From Anisus vortex (Eukaryota; Mollusca; Gastropoda; Planorbidae): a stretch of DNA of 64,000 nt. The notes below the pieces were generated by a model. That model was not told where the DNA came from and made no database searches. It saw only the letters and a list, made by a program, of their open reading frames with translations. The first letter of the stretch is position 1, and each line of letters starts with the position of its first letter. Where the stretch lies: the NCBI GenBank assembly GCA_949126835.1, contig OX421507.1, positions 9,018,121 through 9,082,120 of the forward strand, written 5' to 3'. The position numbers and the translations under genes are program-made. Positions 42,960 to 54,045 of the stretch are shown piece by piece.

Positions 42960-45900
42960 ATGAGAAGGATTGTGCATCTGTTTTCAATACGTAATTTGAT
43001 TCCTGGTCTAGCGGTGGTTCTCTTTGTTAACATTGTTGGCTACCTTCTTTTGGCTACCCCACTCAGTAAGCAAAATGGCAAGAAGACGTTTTCAGAAAGG
43101 AAAGCTTTTGTCACCCAGGATGAAAAGCTATCTACATCCCGAGAGGTAATAAGACTCAGGAAACTGTTATGTATTTTATTCACTTAATTTTAATTTTCCA
43201 AAAATACTTAAAACAAGATTACTCAAGTGCATCTCTGCCTACAAATCAAATACAGGAGTGATTTTAGAATTGTATGATCACTTTGTCAAATATTTTTTTA
43301 AGAGTTGTATATATATTGATCTAGATTAACTAAGCTAAATCCACAATTTTTGAAATAATACCAAAAGTGCAGGGTATACTACTCTTGGAGTATACAAGGG
43401 ACTGGTTGGGGACACACAAAAATGACATTGGTAATATCTGAAACCCAAAGTGGTTAGAAATAAAAAAAATAATCTTGATAGGTATAGGCTTATAAAAAAA
43501 TGAGAGGTGGGGAAACTTCTAATCGGAGCATACAGGAAAGAAGAAAAAAGAGGGCAGCTGATATGGAGAAGTAACATCAAAACTACAGTTTGTGTGAACC
43601 TGTCAACTTTAATTTATTTTCAACTAAATTCTGGAGAGAAAAAAATACTGATTTAATAAATGTACTCTGTGCCCCATTTGCTGTAAGACAATTAAATTAA
43701 AACACCTCTAAAATAAAAAAAATAGGTTTCTTTTTTAATTATACACTGACAGAAAGTATATTTGCTCAATATATTTAGGCTGAATTCCTTGTTGGCGATG
43801 GATATGGTGCTTGGATTCCACACAGAAGCATTGAGATAATGAGTGTAATTCATGACCTGCACCACTTAGACAAGTCAGAAACCCGATTTGTTTTGCTTGG
43901 CTTTTTGAGGCACTCATCCGATAGAAAGCTTGTGTGTTGCTTTCATAAATCTTTCGACTCATCCGAGGTTGAAGAGGTAATTAAGATTTTCAAATATCAT
44001 TACAAAAGAAATGGCTGTGATTAACAAAAAATTGTTTTTATTAGAAAGTGTCATATCATCTATTTTAGAGACGGAGGGGAAGAATATTATTTCCGTAAGA
44101 TTAAAAAGTATGGTTTGAAAAATATCTCATATTTTGGTTGTTTTATTTGAAATATTTTTTTTTATTAGATATTCATTTTTATTCTTTCTTTGGTCAAGTT
44201 TTCAATGGGTGGCATTTCTATATAATAAAATTGAGCCAACAATTAACAAATGATTAATGCTCAAGAACTGCATTTGTCTAAAATGGTCTTCTGTTTTTAA
44301 GTCACTACTTCATTTTTATATTAGTTTAAAATGATGTTTAGTTATTGTTTTTTTGTTTTGTTTCCTGGGGTCAACCATTTAATGCCCAAAATCTACTTGA
44401 GAAGAAAGCAAACTTTAAATTCATTAGTCCTTGGCGTTGTTGTATGTATATATAAAAAATATTTACAGTTGTATATAAAGAGCATGTCGATAAGCAGCTA
44501 ATGTAAGTTATAATGAATGAAAACAAAATAAACCAGAATGTTTATTTTTCAAAAACTAAAATTTAGTGAAGAGTGCAGCAACACAGTTCTTAAACCACCA
44601 ACCATTCTCTTTGTATTTTCTTCTTTCAACTTAAAATTATTTTTTTTCTAGGTTCCAGCTGAACTTGATTACATTGATTTAAGGTTCCTAGTTGATCTAC
44701 AAAATGCAATGTTTTCCTGTGTGTTGAAAAGTCCCACCAGCAGCAGTAATATATTTAAATATGTTTCATTGGCCCCGGAGACATGCAGTCAAAATACCTC
44801 ATCTTTGATCAAAATTGCCTACCCTGTTTCTAGATCATGGGAATTGGCTGTTTGTACTAAAGTGAGTTTTTTGGGAGTTTTTTTGTTTACACATGACTGA
44901 ATGTTATCAATTTAAAAGAATATTAAATCTTTTGAAAATGTTATATAAGAAGAAAAAATACATTTATTTGGAGGTTAACTTTTTAATCACCACATACTGA
45001 TATTTTTTCAGGGCTAAAATTTTTCTTTGTGTATGAAGATGCAATAACTAAGTGTTTACCATTTGGTTATTAAATTTTATTGATAAATTTTTATGAATAA
45101 ATTTAAAAAGTCAAATGTATATTTAATTACTAGATAGATATCACAAAAATGTTTTTTTTTAAATATGTTTAGTAGTAGTAACTGTACCATAGAGTGGATG
45201 AGAGTACAGCAAAGTAATGTCATCATTGCTTTTGTGACTGTCTGTGCAATAAACCCCATTGTATATTCCTATGCCGTTTCTCTTTTAGCCTGCCAGGATT
45301 TGCCTCCTGTTGAGGTCACAGAAACATCTCAGGAAAATCATCCATCATTTAAAACTCTTGCCAAAAAATAAAATGTAACCCTTTTTCAATGGATATCTTA
45401 AGAATGTAAAATAATTTTCTCCCTGGATGTTATAAGATAATCACAAAATTAAGATAATTTGGCCTCCATAATGCCTCAATACAATGTCAATGAAGATAAG
45501 ATTTCTCTTTGATCTAAGCAAATAATAAGTAAATGTTGAGTAACTGATCAATTAAAAACTTGAATTGAACAATTGTTATAGATTAATTCTTCTTTTTTTC
45601 TCAACAGTTAGCCTATGGAAAACTTGATCCAGTTCGTCTAGTGGAGTGGTTTGAGTATATGAAATTAGTTGGAGTTAGTAAAGTTTTGACATTCTACAAC
45701 AATCTCCACCCCGATTCTCTCAAAATTTTCAATTACTACGCTGGAACTGGGTTTTTAGAATTAATCAGTTACAAGCCAAGAAGCATAAAAGGTAGATAGT
45801 GATTTAGTTTAACCCTTTGAGCCCTCCCCACCGGTTGCCTAATTTACCCTACCGCCTGGGCTCCTGCGCATTTTATGCCTATTTCGCAATATATCATGAT

Positions 45901-48900
45901 TGAGCGACCACTGAGGAAAAACCGTCAAAGATAACAACCTGAAATCGAACATGCAAGTAAAGAATAGGCTTACCTGAACTATAGGCGCCAAAATTCAACT
46001 TTAGTATGACAAATCTTTTTAAAAAATCAATAATTTCTTGTGTTGAGAACAAGGAAGTACATTATCCTTTTGTCCAATGGACCAGGCTGAGGCTCGTCAC
46101 GATTCATGATAAAAAAATTGAAAACTTTTGTCACAAACTCAATGTAAACAAGGAAGCAGACATCTTTGATAAACTTTAACCTACGCACACTACAACAAAA
46201 CATCTGATTGGCTGTTATAGCAAGACTAAACCAATCCACGTAGCTGTACTATCGCTGTACTATTTCAATCCCGCTAGGCTAGGTCTATTAAACTATTAAT
46301 GCTACACCGCTTTAGCGGGGGCAAGGGCTCAAAGGGTTAAACCATTATTAAAAAACAAGGTACCGAAAGTTCTGGGTTCGAATCCTGGTAAAGGCTAGGA
46401 TTTGTTCTCGGGACTGGATAGTGTTCCTGAGTCCACCCAGGTCTGATGAGTAACTGACATTAGTTACGGTGAAGTAAAGTCGGCTGTGCATTGTGCTGGC
46501 CACACAATCCCCTAGTATGCCTTGGCCACAGAGCGTGGTGAACAGGATCAATTTGTTCCGACTGGTACTTTTAATTTCAAATTAGCCTTTATATAATTGT
46601 GATTTCAAATTAGCCTTTATATAATTGTAATTTCAAATTAGCCTTTATATAATTGTAATTTCAAATTAGCCTTTATATAATTGTAATTTCAAATTAGCCT
46701 TTATATAATTGTGATTTCAAATAAGCCTTTATATAATTGTGATTTCAAATTAGCCTTTATATAATTGTAATTTCAAATTAGCCTTTATATAATTGTAATT
46801 TCAAATTAGCCTTTATATAATTGTAATTTCAAATAATTAGCCTTTATATAATTGTAATTTCAAATTAGCCTTTATATAATTGTAATTTTAAATTAGCCTT
46901 CATATAATTGTAATTTCAAATTAGCCTTTATATAATTGTAATTTCAAATTAGCCTTTATATAATTGTAATTTCAAATAATTAGCCTTTTTATAATTGTAA
47001 TTTCAAATTAGCCTTTATATAATTGTAATTTTAAATTAGCCTTTATATAATTTTAATTTCAAATTAGCCTTTATATAATTGTAATTTCAAATTAGCCTTT
47101 ATATAATTGTAATTTCAAATTAGCCTTTATATAATTGTAATTTCAAATTAGCCTTTATATAATTGTAATTTCAAATAATTAGACAGTTATGTTTTTTTCC
47201 TTTCTTTATTTACTTGCTTCACAAAAGGCTTTCAGGAGGTGAATTACACAGATGAAAATGCACAGACTCGTCAAGCCAGACAGGATAAAACTCTCCTGGT
47301 CAGGGACTGTCAGTACAGGCTTGGTGGTTATGATTATGTGATGACCATTGATTTTGACGAGCTTCCTGTTCCCATTCGTCCATACGGGACCATCAACTGG
47401 GTCATCATGGTGTGTATATTCTTTCATTACCACTGTTTAACTTTTACATTAAGTTGGTAAATACTATTTTAGATATTATCAATTAGTGCTGTATCCTATG
47501 ATGTGATTAAAAAAAAAGAATATTCATACTTATCGAGCCTAGATAATTATTATTATTTATAACAGAGCTATATCAATCAGGCAGTAGTATTTTTTGGTGT
47601 GCCCTAATGATGTCTACTTATATTTGTTCAACAAAAGTCAATGTTTTTTCTGGGGAGTATGCTCAATCAAACAGACCCTTTTCTTAATACAATAGCATGT
47701 AAATAAAACAAATAATCATTATTATTAACAAAAAAAAATTGGGTGGAAAAGTCTGAAATGAGCAATTGTTAATCATATGTTAATAATATGTGACCCATTC
47801 TAAAGAAACATTAGATAAGTCTTAATGCTGATTCAAGATACTTTATGTGGTATCAATCTGGGTCACAACTATTTTCATTCATATTAATTTATATTAATAA
47901 AAATGCTATGAAAAGAATCTCCCATCATTAAAGAATCATAAAAACTTTGTTTTGTACACTCTGAAATATAAAACTAGTTGACAAATGTATCTATACATTA
48001 TACACATAGAGACCTGCAATTTAAACAAAACAAAAGACTACAAAGTGATACTCAATTGGTAAACCTGTAAGCCATTTTAACAATTTGAGGAAATGCATCT
48101 TGAAAGAAAATAACTCTATGTGACTATTTTGGGTATAGTCACTATACTTTGTCTAAATTTTCCTTACTGACTGTTCATATATATTTGCATAATAAGGCAC
48201 ACTTTTTAAAATTTAAACGCAAACAATTAGCAGCTTTTGTAGAATACTAAAAATGCCTTTCGGTTCCATTTAAATGTACTAAACTTTTGTACCAAACCGC
48301 CAAGGAGTTCTATAGGAAAAACAAATATGTGTATAAAGTGAAGAAAATTATTTATGTTAAGAAATCTAATGATGAACATATACTTAAAAAAATATATTTT
48401 TTAATTATTAGCTAGCATTTTGCACAAATTACCATGGATAGTCCAGATAAGTGCCAAACTTCTAATTTTAACACAATAATTAATAATAATTGAAAATTTT
48501 TTTTTTATTAGCAGATTTTTCTCACCTATATAAGAAGAAAAAAAAACAACGTTATCCTTGAGAATTCTTAGGATAAACACATTTATTTTTATTATATATC
48601 ATATTAGAAAAAATGTTTTACATTTTTACTGTTTATAAAAAAAAAATTCATTGCTTTTTTTTTAAATTGTATTTTTTATAGGAAATGTTGCTGAATTATT
48701 CAGATGCCAGCGGGTTTAGAATGGATCCGATTCTCATGCCACCAGAATGGGCCAAACCTAAAGCTGTAAGTGGACTGTACCACTGGCAGTTCAATTCTGG
48801 CACTTACATAGCCCCATACTGTCACAAGTGGGTCTACCTGCCAAAAAATACCTGGCTGGCAGCTACTCATGAAAATATCCCAAAGAAAGGATACAAGACG

Positions 48901-49525
48901 TAAGTTTGGGCTCTTGATGCATCAAAATGGTTGATAGTTTATTATTTAAATACTTCTCAAATTAGTTACTTTCTCTTTAATTTTGAAACAAATTTATGTT
49001 CATTGCATTTATAAAAATGTAATAATTGTGATTATGTTATCATTTCTTTTGTACTTTTTTTTTTAAAGGAGTTACTAACCTTTAATGGATATCAAGTTAT
49101 AATAGTCCAAAGATTGTTTTAAGAAATGTGTTCTGCATAGTGTAATATTTTTTTACAAAAGTGGAAGGAAAATTCTTATAAATCAAGATATAGTATATAA
49201 TCTTAATATGAATATTTTCTAAATTAGAGTCAAATGCTTTTTCCTTTTCAGATACGTTTTACCCAGCACACATCTACACTTTCTTCACTTCCGCTCCTGC
49301 AAGTCAGAGTGGCATGATATTCCGTGCTCCAATCTATCAGAGACAGTAAAGAATGAGCATGTCCTGGAAAGGTTCGGCTACGCCATGTATGACAGTTTAA
49401 GAAAGCTGCCACTGAGAGACCTAGTGCCGAACACGAAGTACGTGGATTATGTCAGAAAATATTCAAAAAACACTGCCAGTAATTCAGTGATGGAGGACGA
49501 GGCGTTGGAGATGTTACTACAGTAG
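42960..49525 (+). CDS. glycosyltransferase family 92 protein (type II Golgi membrane enzyme)
   Basis: GT92 (former DUF23) enzymes transfer sugars, for example galactose onto core fucose of N-glycans in C. elegans GALT-1, in the Golgi. Coding exons: 42960-43145, 43779-43976, 44652-44861, 45608-45791, 47228-47409, 48682-48899, 49252-49525; all phases agree, 483 residues. Residues 1-12 are a short basic tail and 13-34 a single signal-anchor helix (LIPGLAVVLFVNIVGYLLLA). The luminal part has LVEWFEYMKLVGVSKVLTFY, the conserved entry to the fold, and DFDE at 301-304, the DxD-like metal-binding motif (TIDFDELPVP). Later blocks include CHKWVYLPK and HLHFLHFRSC. An acceptor at 42932 just before the start indicates at least one upstream 5' UTR exon. 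Donor, acceptor sugar and linkage cannot be read from sequence. Confidence 0.93.
45165..45371 (+). pseudogene. possible GPCR transmembrane-7 and tail fragment in a GT92 intron
   Basis: The frame encodes VIIAFVTVCAINPIVYSYAV followed by a polar tail and stop. INPIVYSY fits the NPxxY motif at the end of class A GPCR helix 7. It is preceded by a T-rich tract and TTTAG, so it may be a stranded terminal exon. It is not needed for GT92, because exons on either side join in phase 0 without it. No other GPCR helix is visible nearby. Confidence 0.3.
45809..46340. mobile_element. piggyBac-like TTAA element, non-autonomous
   Basis: Perfect 13-bp terminal inverted repeats CCCTTTGAGCCCT (45813-45825) and AGGGCTCAAAGGG (46324-46336) are flanked by TTAA on both sides (45809-45812 and 46337-46340). 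The interior is 524 bp without a transposase. It lies in the GT92 intron between exons 4 and 5, immediately left of a SINE. Confidence 0.8.
46361..46562 (+). repeat. tRNA-derived SINE (family 1)
   Basis: B-box GGGTTCGAATCCTGG, then GGCTAGGATTTGTTC, then GCCTTGGCCACAGAG. It is in the same GT92 intron and adjoins the 28-bp array. Confidence 0.75.
46572..47181. repeat. 28-bp satellite-like array, about 21 copies
   Basis: The unit is ATTTCAAATTAGCC + TTTATATAATTGTA. Most copies are identical or differ by one base. A 4-base lengthening (CAAATAATTAG) occurs near 46833, 46976 and at the final unit near 47175. It starts right after the SINE and ends about 45 bp before the exon 5 acceptor of GT92. 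Confidence 0.97.
47410..48681. other. GT92 intron 5, nothing recognised
   Basis: AT-rich intron DNA with homopolymer runs. No coding or repeat structure was noted. Confidence 0.6.
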
Positions 49526-49629
49526 TAGAAGATGAAAGTGCATTTATGGACTCACCAAATGCCAGCATGATATAAAATGATCATCTTAGTCAACTGGCGA
49601 AGTAACATCTGCAAGACCTTCTTTCACCA

Positions 49630-51290
49630 TTTATAAATCTTATCTTATACATTACAGACGCTCCTTCTATAAATAAGATTATTGCGTCCTACATTCATCT
49701 GTGGTCAGAGTCTAGTCTTGCATCTTTATTAATGTTTTTTCCTGGTAACCCATTCCATGCCCGAATGCCACTCGGAAAGAAAGAGTACTTATGTGCATTT
49801 GTTCTTGCATAAGGGATAAGGAAAGTTTTTTGTCATGTTTATCTGAGCTTTGCAACAGGTTGTTATTGGGTGGTATTTCTAAATTAAGAGTTTAATGCCT
49901 TATGTTTTATTACTACTTTATTCTTTGCCCTTCTGTCCTCTAGTGTTTCTAGGTTTAGTGATTTGATTAATGGTGTTACTCTTGTTAATTGGAAATATTA
50001 ACTAGTTATAAAACCTTGCAGCTCTTTTTTGAATTTGTTCTAATTTTTTAATGTTTTCTTTAGTTGATGGGTCCCATACAGTTGAAGCATATTTTAGTAT
50101 CTGCCTCACTAATGTGAGATAGCATTTTAATTTTTTATTGCTATTACATTTGTAAAAGTTCCTTTTTATGAATCCTAAAGTTTTGTTAGATTTTTTAATT
50201 ACTTCATCAATATGAGGATTCCAAGATAACGTATCATTTATTATTTCTCCTAGATACTTTGCATTGTTAGTTTGAGATAGTTCTTTACCATGAATGAAGT
50301 AGTTTGTTATTATTTGTTTCTTTTTCTTGGATACCCTTATCAGTTGGCATCTAGGTCTTTTTGTAAAAGTTTACTGTCTTTTCCTGTCTTTATTATTCTA
50401 TAAATTATGCAATCATTGGCCAATAATCTTACTTTTGTTCCTGTATTGATGCAATTTGGTAGATCATTAATATAAATTAGATATTGTTGGGGTCCTAGAA
50501 CAGTTCCTTGTGGAACTCCTGAGTTTACAGTTATTGGTGATGATTTAGAGCCATTAATTATCACTGTTTGTTCTCTGCCTATAAGAAAGTATTGAATCTA
50601 CTGATGTAAGGGACCAAAGATGCCAAAATATTTAATATTTTTTTAGTAAACTAGAAGGATGAACTTTGTTGAGTGCTTTGGAAAAATCTAGTAATATAGC
50701 ATCAATTTTGTTGTTATTATCCAATCCCTATTAATTGAGTTTCACATGTTCTGTTTTTCCTGAAGCCATGTTGGTGTGGGCACAGTGCATTAAGTTTGTC
50801 TAGATGATTTACTATACTACTATATATTATATACCAAGTATTTTACATGTTATGCTTGTTAGGGAAACAAGTCTAGTATTAAACCAACATTTGTTAATTT
50901 TGTTTGATGTTTATTTTGTTGGCACAAGATCAACCATTATTGCTTTTAAGTTTTGTTTAAAATGAATTGCCAAATGTCTTCAACTGGGCTAGTTATATTG
51001 TATTTAGCGAGAAAATTGGTTTGGAATTTTATTGCTGCTTGGTGTAGTTCTGAAGTTTTGCATTTATTCCAGAGATAATTTATTATTTTAGGTTTCTTGC
51101 ATATTTGAGTTTTTATTTTGTTATTTACTCTGACAATATCATGATCTGAAAGTCCAGGGATTATTTCATAATCTATTACTAGTCTTGGTCTGTTTGTTAA
51201 GAATAAATCTAGTATATTATGGTTTCTTGTTGTTTTTTTTATATTAATTTGAGTTTAGGTTTCGGATGGTATTGATAAATACACTAGTAT
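49630..51290 (-). mobile_element. CR1/Jockey-like LINE, decayed ORF2 with 3' end
   Basis: Reading on the minus strand from 51290: LSDHDIVRVNN (end of endonuclease region), then LLDFSKAL, VNSGVPQGTVLGP and IYINDLPNC (RT). The catalytic block appears as LLANDC near 50430, where FADDC would be expected. Then KYLGEIINDTLSWNPHIDEV, LKCYLTLVRQILKYAS and TVWDPSTKENIKKLEQIQKR follow, and the 3' tail with CTCCTTCTATAAATAAGATT (complement). Several frames and stops interrupt it, so it is inactive. It lies directly downstream of GT92. Confidence 0.88.
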
Positions 51291-52389
51291 AAAAAGTTCT
51301 ATGCCTTAATGCCCAAGAAGCTGTGCAATGGTTAGTTGAGATTGGAAATGATGGTTAGGGTTAGTTCAATAATAGAAATTGTGCTTTGATTGCAAATTAA
51401 AGGTAAGCATTAAAAATGTAATTTAAAAATTGTTACTTCAATTAATACTGTTTTAGATTCAGTTTTAATGTAGCACCGTTCACCTTGGAGACGTCATTCA
51501 CAATGGAACAGTGTTGACTGTTTCAGACTCTAAGAGACAGTTGTCAAAGGGTCTGTTGAATCATTATAATTTATTTTTTTATGATAAGCATGCTTTTTCC
51601 ATTGTAAGACCCATTTGATAGATCATAATATTTTTTTTCAGCTCAGTTTTTATGAAGAACAATTTGCTGCATAATGTAAAAAAAAAATTTTTAATAAAAT
51701 AATTGTACAAATACTTTTTACTTTAGTTTTTCTGTTTAGTTTTTATATATGCATGTATATATATGTATTGTTTGTACAATCATAACACCCATTCAATGAA
51801 CAATTATGAAAACTGTAAATAAATCTTTTTCTATTTGGCTCACTACAGTATTTTACCAGTCCTAACATATTTCACCACATCATAATAAATAGTTTCAACT
51901 GAATTTGTTTTGAGGATTTTGTAGTTGTCACACTACTTTCTGTTAGGTTGTAGAGCAAAAGAAATACAACATAAATACGGACAATTATTTATGGCTTTTA
52001 GCAGTTGTCCCAAATACCATTTTAAACTCAGTCTGTAACACAATTTTTAGACTGTTTGTCTTAATAAATATAGTTATTGGGTTTCTCTTGTCCCTTTACA
52101 CAAATGGATTCAAGACTTTGTCATAAAAATAGAATAGAGCACAAACTGTTATCATTGGCACTCTTTTCATTTTCAAAATGCAAGACTAAATTCTAACAGC
52201 GTTTAATTGCAGGACACAGAAATCTTTTATATAGATGGAGCAAAAAGATAGAAGAATATTTGTCCAAATAATCAATGATTAGCATATAGTTCAATATTAT
52301 TCTAGTTTAATGAAGAAAACCGTTTGAAAGTGGTTTAGAATATACAACTAAAATGCTATCTAACACTAGTTAGAATAAGCGAGAATATG

Positions 52390-52850
52390 TATCCTATGTA
52401 TGGGACCCAACAACTAAAGAAAACATTTTAAAAATTAGAACAAATTCAGAAAAGAACTGAACGGTTCATGATTAGTAAATTCTCACAACTGACAAGAGTA
52501 ACACCAATAGTTAAATCACTAAATCTAGAAACACTCACAAGACAAGGAAAAAAAACTAAGTTGTAATAATACATAAGGCATTAAATTCAACTTTAGATGT
52601 ACAACACAATAACAATCTAACTTAGATAAACTTAGCCATGTGCAAGAACAAATACATATAAATACTCTTTCTTCCCAAGTGGCATCTAGGCATGGAATGG
52701 GTTGCTTGAACCAACCAGGAAAACCAGCAACTTATCATTTAAAACAATAATCAAAATGCAAGAATAGACTCAAACCATGGATAAGTGTAGGACGCAATAA
52801 AAGTCTGTATAGAAGGAGTAGGATAAAATAGATGGAGCTCCAGTAACAAA
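52390..52850 (+). mobile_element. LINE 3'-end fragment (tail family A)
   Basis: TGGGACCCAACAACTAAAGA, a decayed coding end and CTTTCTTCCCAAGTGGCATC are followed by GGACGCAATAAAAGTCTGTA. This is the plus-strand equivalent of the 3' portion of the copy at 49630-51290. Confidence 0.65.
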
Positions 52851-53869
52851 TAAGATAAAATAGAAGGAGCATCTGGATATATAAGACAAGATAGAATAAT
52901 ACAGACCAGGAAAAGTAGAAAATTAAAATGGAAAGAAAGTGACACAGATTAAGAAAGTATGAGGAAGAGGTAGAGAACAGAAAATAGAGAAGAGGTAGTA
53001 ATGTATAATGGAGTGTAAGAATGAGAGAGAGAGGCATTTTAAGAAAAAAATGGATGGGTGATAAACACTTGGAAGCTATAAAATGAAAACTTGGGAGATA
53101 GAGATATAACCATAAAGTAAGAATGAAACATTAAATTCATTAATTAATATTAATACAACTTAAAGATTTGCTTTGCAAATCAATTCTGTATATTGGTTTT
53201 TCCTTTAAGTACTGGTATTCTATTTTTGCTGGCGTAAATTCAAGTAATGATTTAAAAGGGCTTCATAAAGTTCTACCCTTTTAAAGAATCAGGTAATACT
53301 ATGTTGATATATTCATTTTAAAAAAAACAGAGAAAGACAAATCTGCTAATACTTATTTATTGATTCTAAGTGAAATTTCCTAAATGAGTATTACAAATGT
53401 ATATTATATATATAGATGTATTTTGTGCTGTTAACATATATAAATCAAGTAATTCAAAGCAGAAAATATAATAGAACAAAAGTAAAACTTAAACAAAAAA
53501 ACAACAATAAAAACTTTTAGATATTACCATAATATTTTAGTAAGTTGTATAATTGTATCATATATTTGTATAAGAAAATGAATCAAGCTAAAATAAAGGG
53601 AACATGCCAACAGAAATAAATCATCATGTCAGATAGTAAATATTTGGTACAAAAGAACAACAACATTATTAGTATAATATGAACAATTACTAATTCTTTG
53701 TTAATTTAAAAAAAACAAAAAACAAAAAAAAAAAACAAATGTCCACTACTGATTATGTGAAAAATTCCCAACCTCTTTATACCTAACCTTAGTAAGTATG
53801 TTTAGTGTGTCAACATTAAGGTAAGAAATTTAGACAATGTATGTATGCAAGCAAGTTCAACAACGAACT

Positions 53870-54045
53870 TTATTCTTATAAGTTTACAGACGTTCCTTCT
53901 AGATAGAAGATTATTACGTCCACTAGGCCCAAAACTCCTGCAGGGCGACAGGGATCTGTCGGTGGCAGGGCTAGAACCCACGACCTGTAGGTTAGTTTTT
54001 GGTTGACAGTCCGGTGAACTAACCGCTGGACCAGCCGGCTTCACT
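53870..54045 (-). repeat. tRNA-derived SINE (family 2) ending in a LINE tail
   Basis: On the minus strand: GCTGGTCCAGCGGTTAGTTC (A-box-like), then GTGGGTTCTAGCCC (B-box-like), then GGACGTAATAATCTTC and TAGAAGGAACGTCTGTAA. The last part matches the 3' tail of the local LINE (49640-49690) almost base for base. A shorter relative lies at 59820-59935. Confidence 0.78.

Noticed and set aside
46027..46239. 70-residue minus-strand frame.
   Set aside because: It lies wholly inside the TTAA element and shows no transposase motif.
52735..53037. 100-residue hydrophobic minus-strand frame.
   Set aside because: It comes from purine-rich low-complexity DNA (AGAGAAAATAGAG type) read on the other strand. 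It has no start context or homology.
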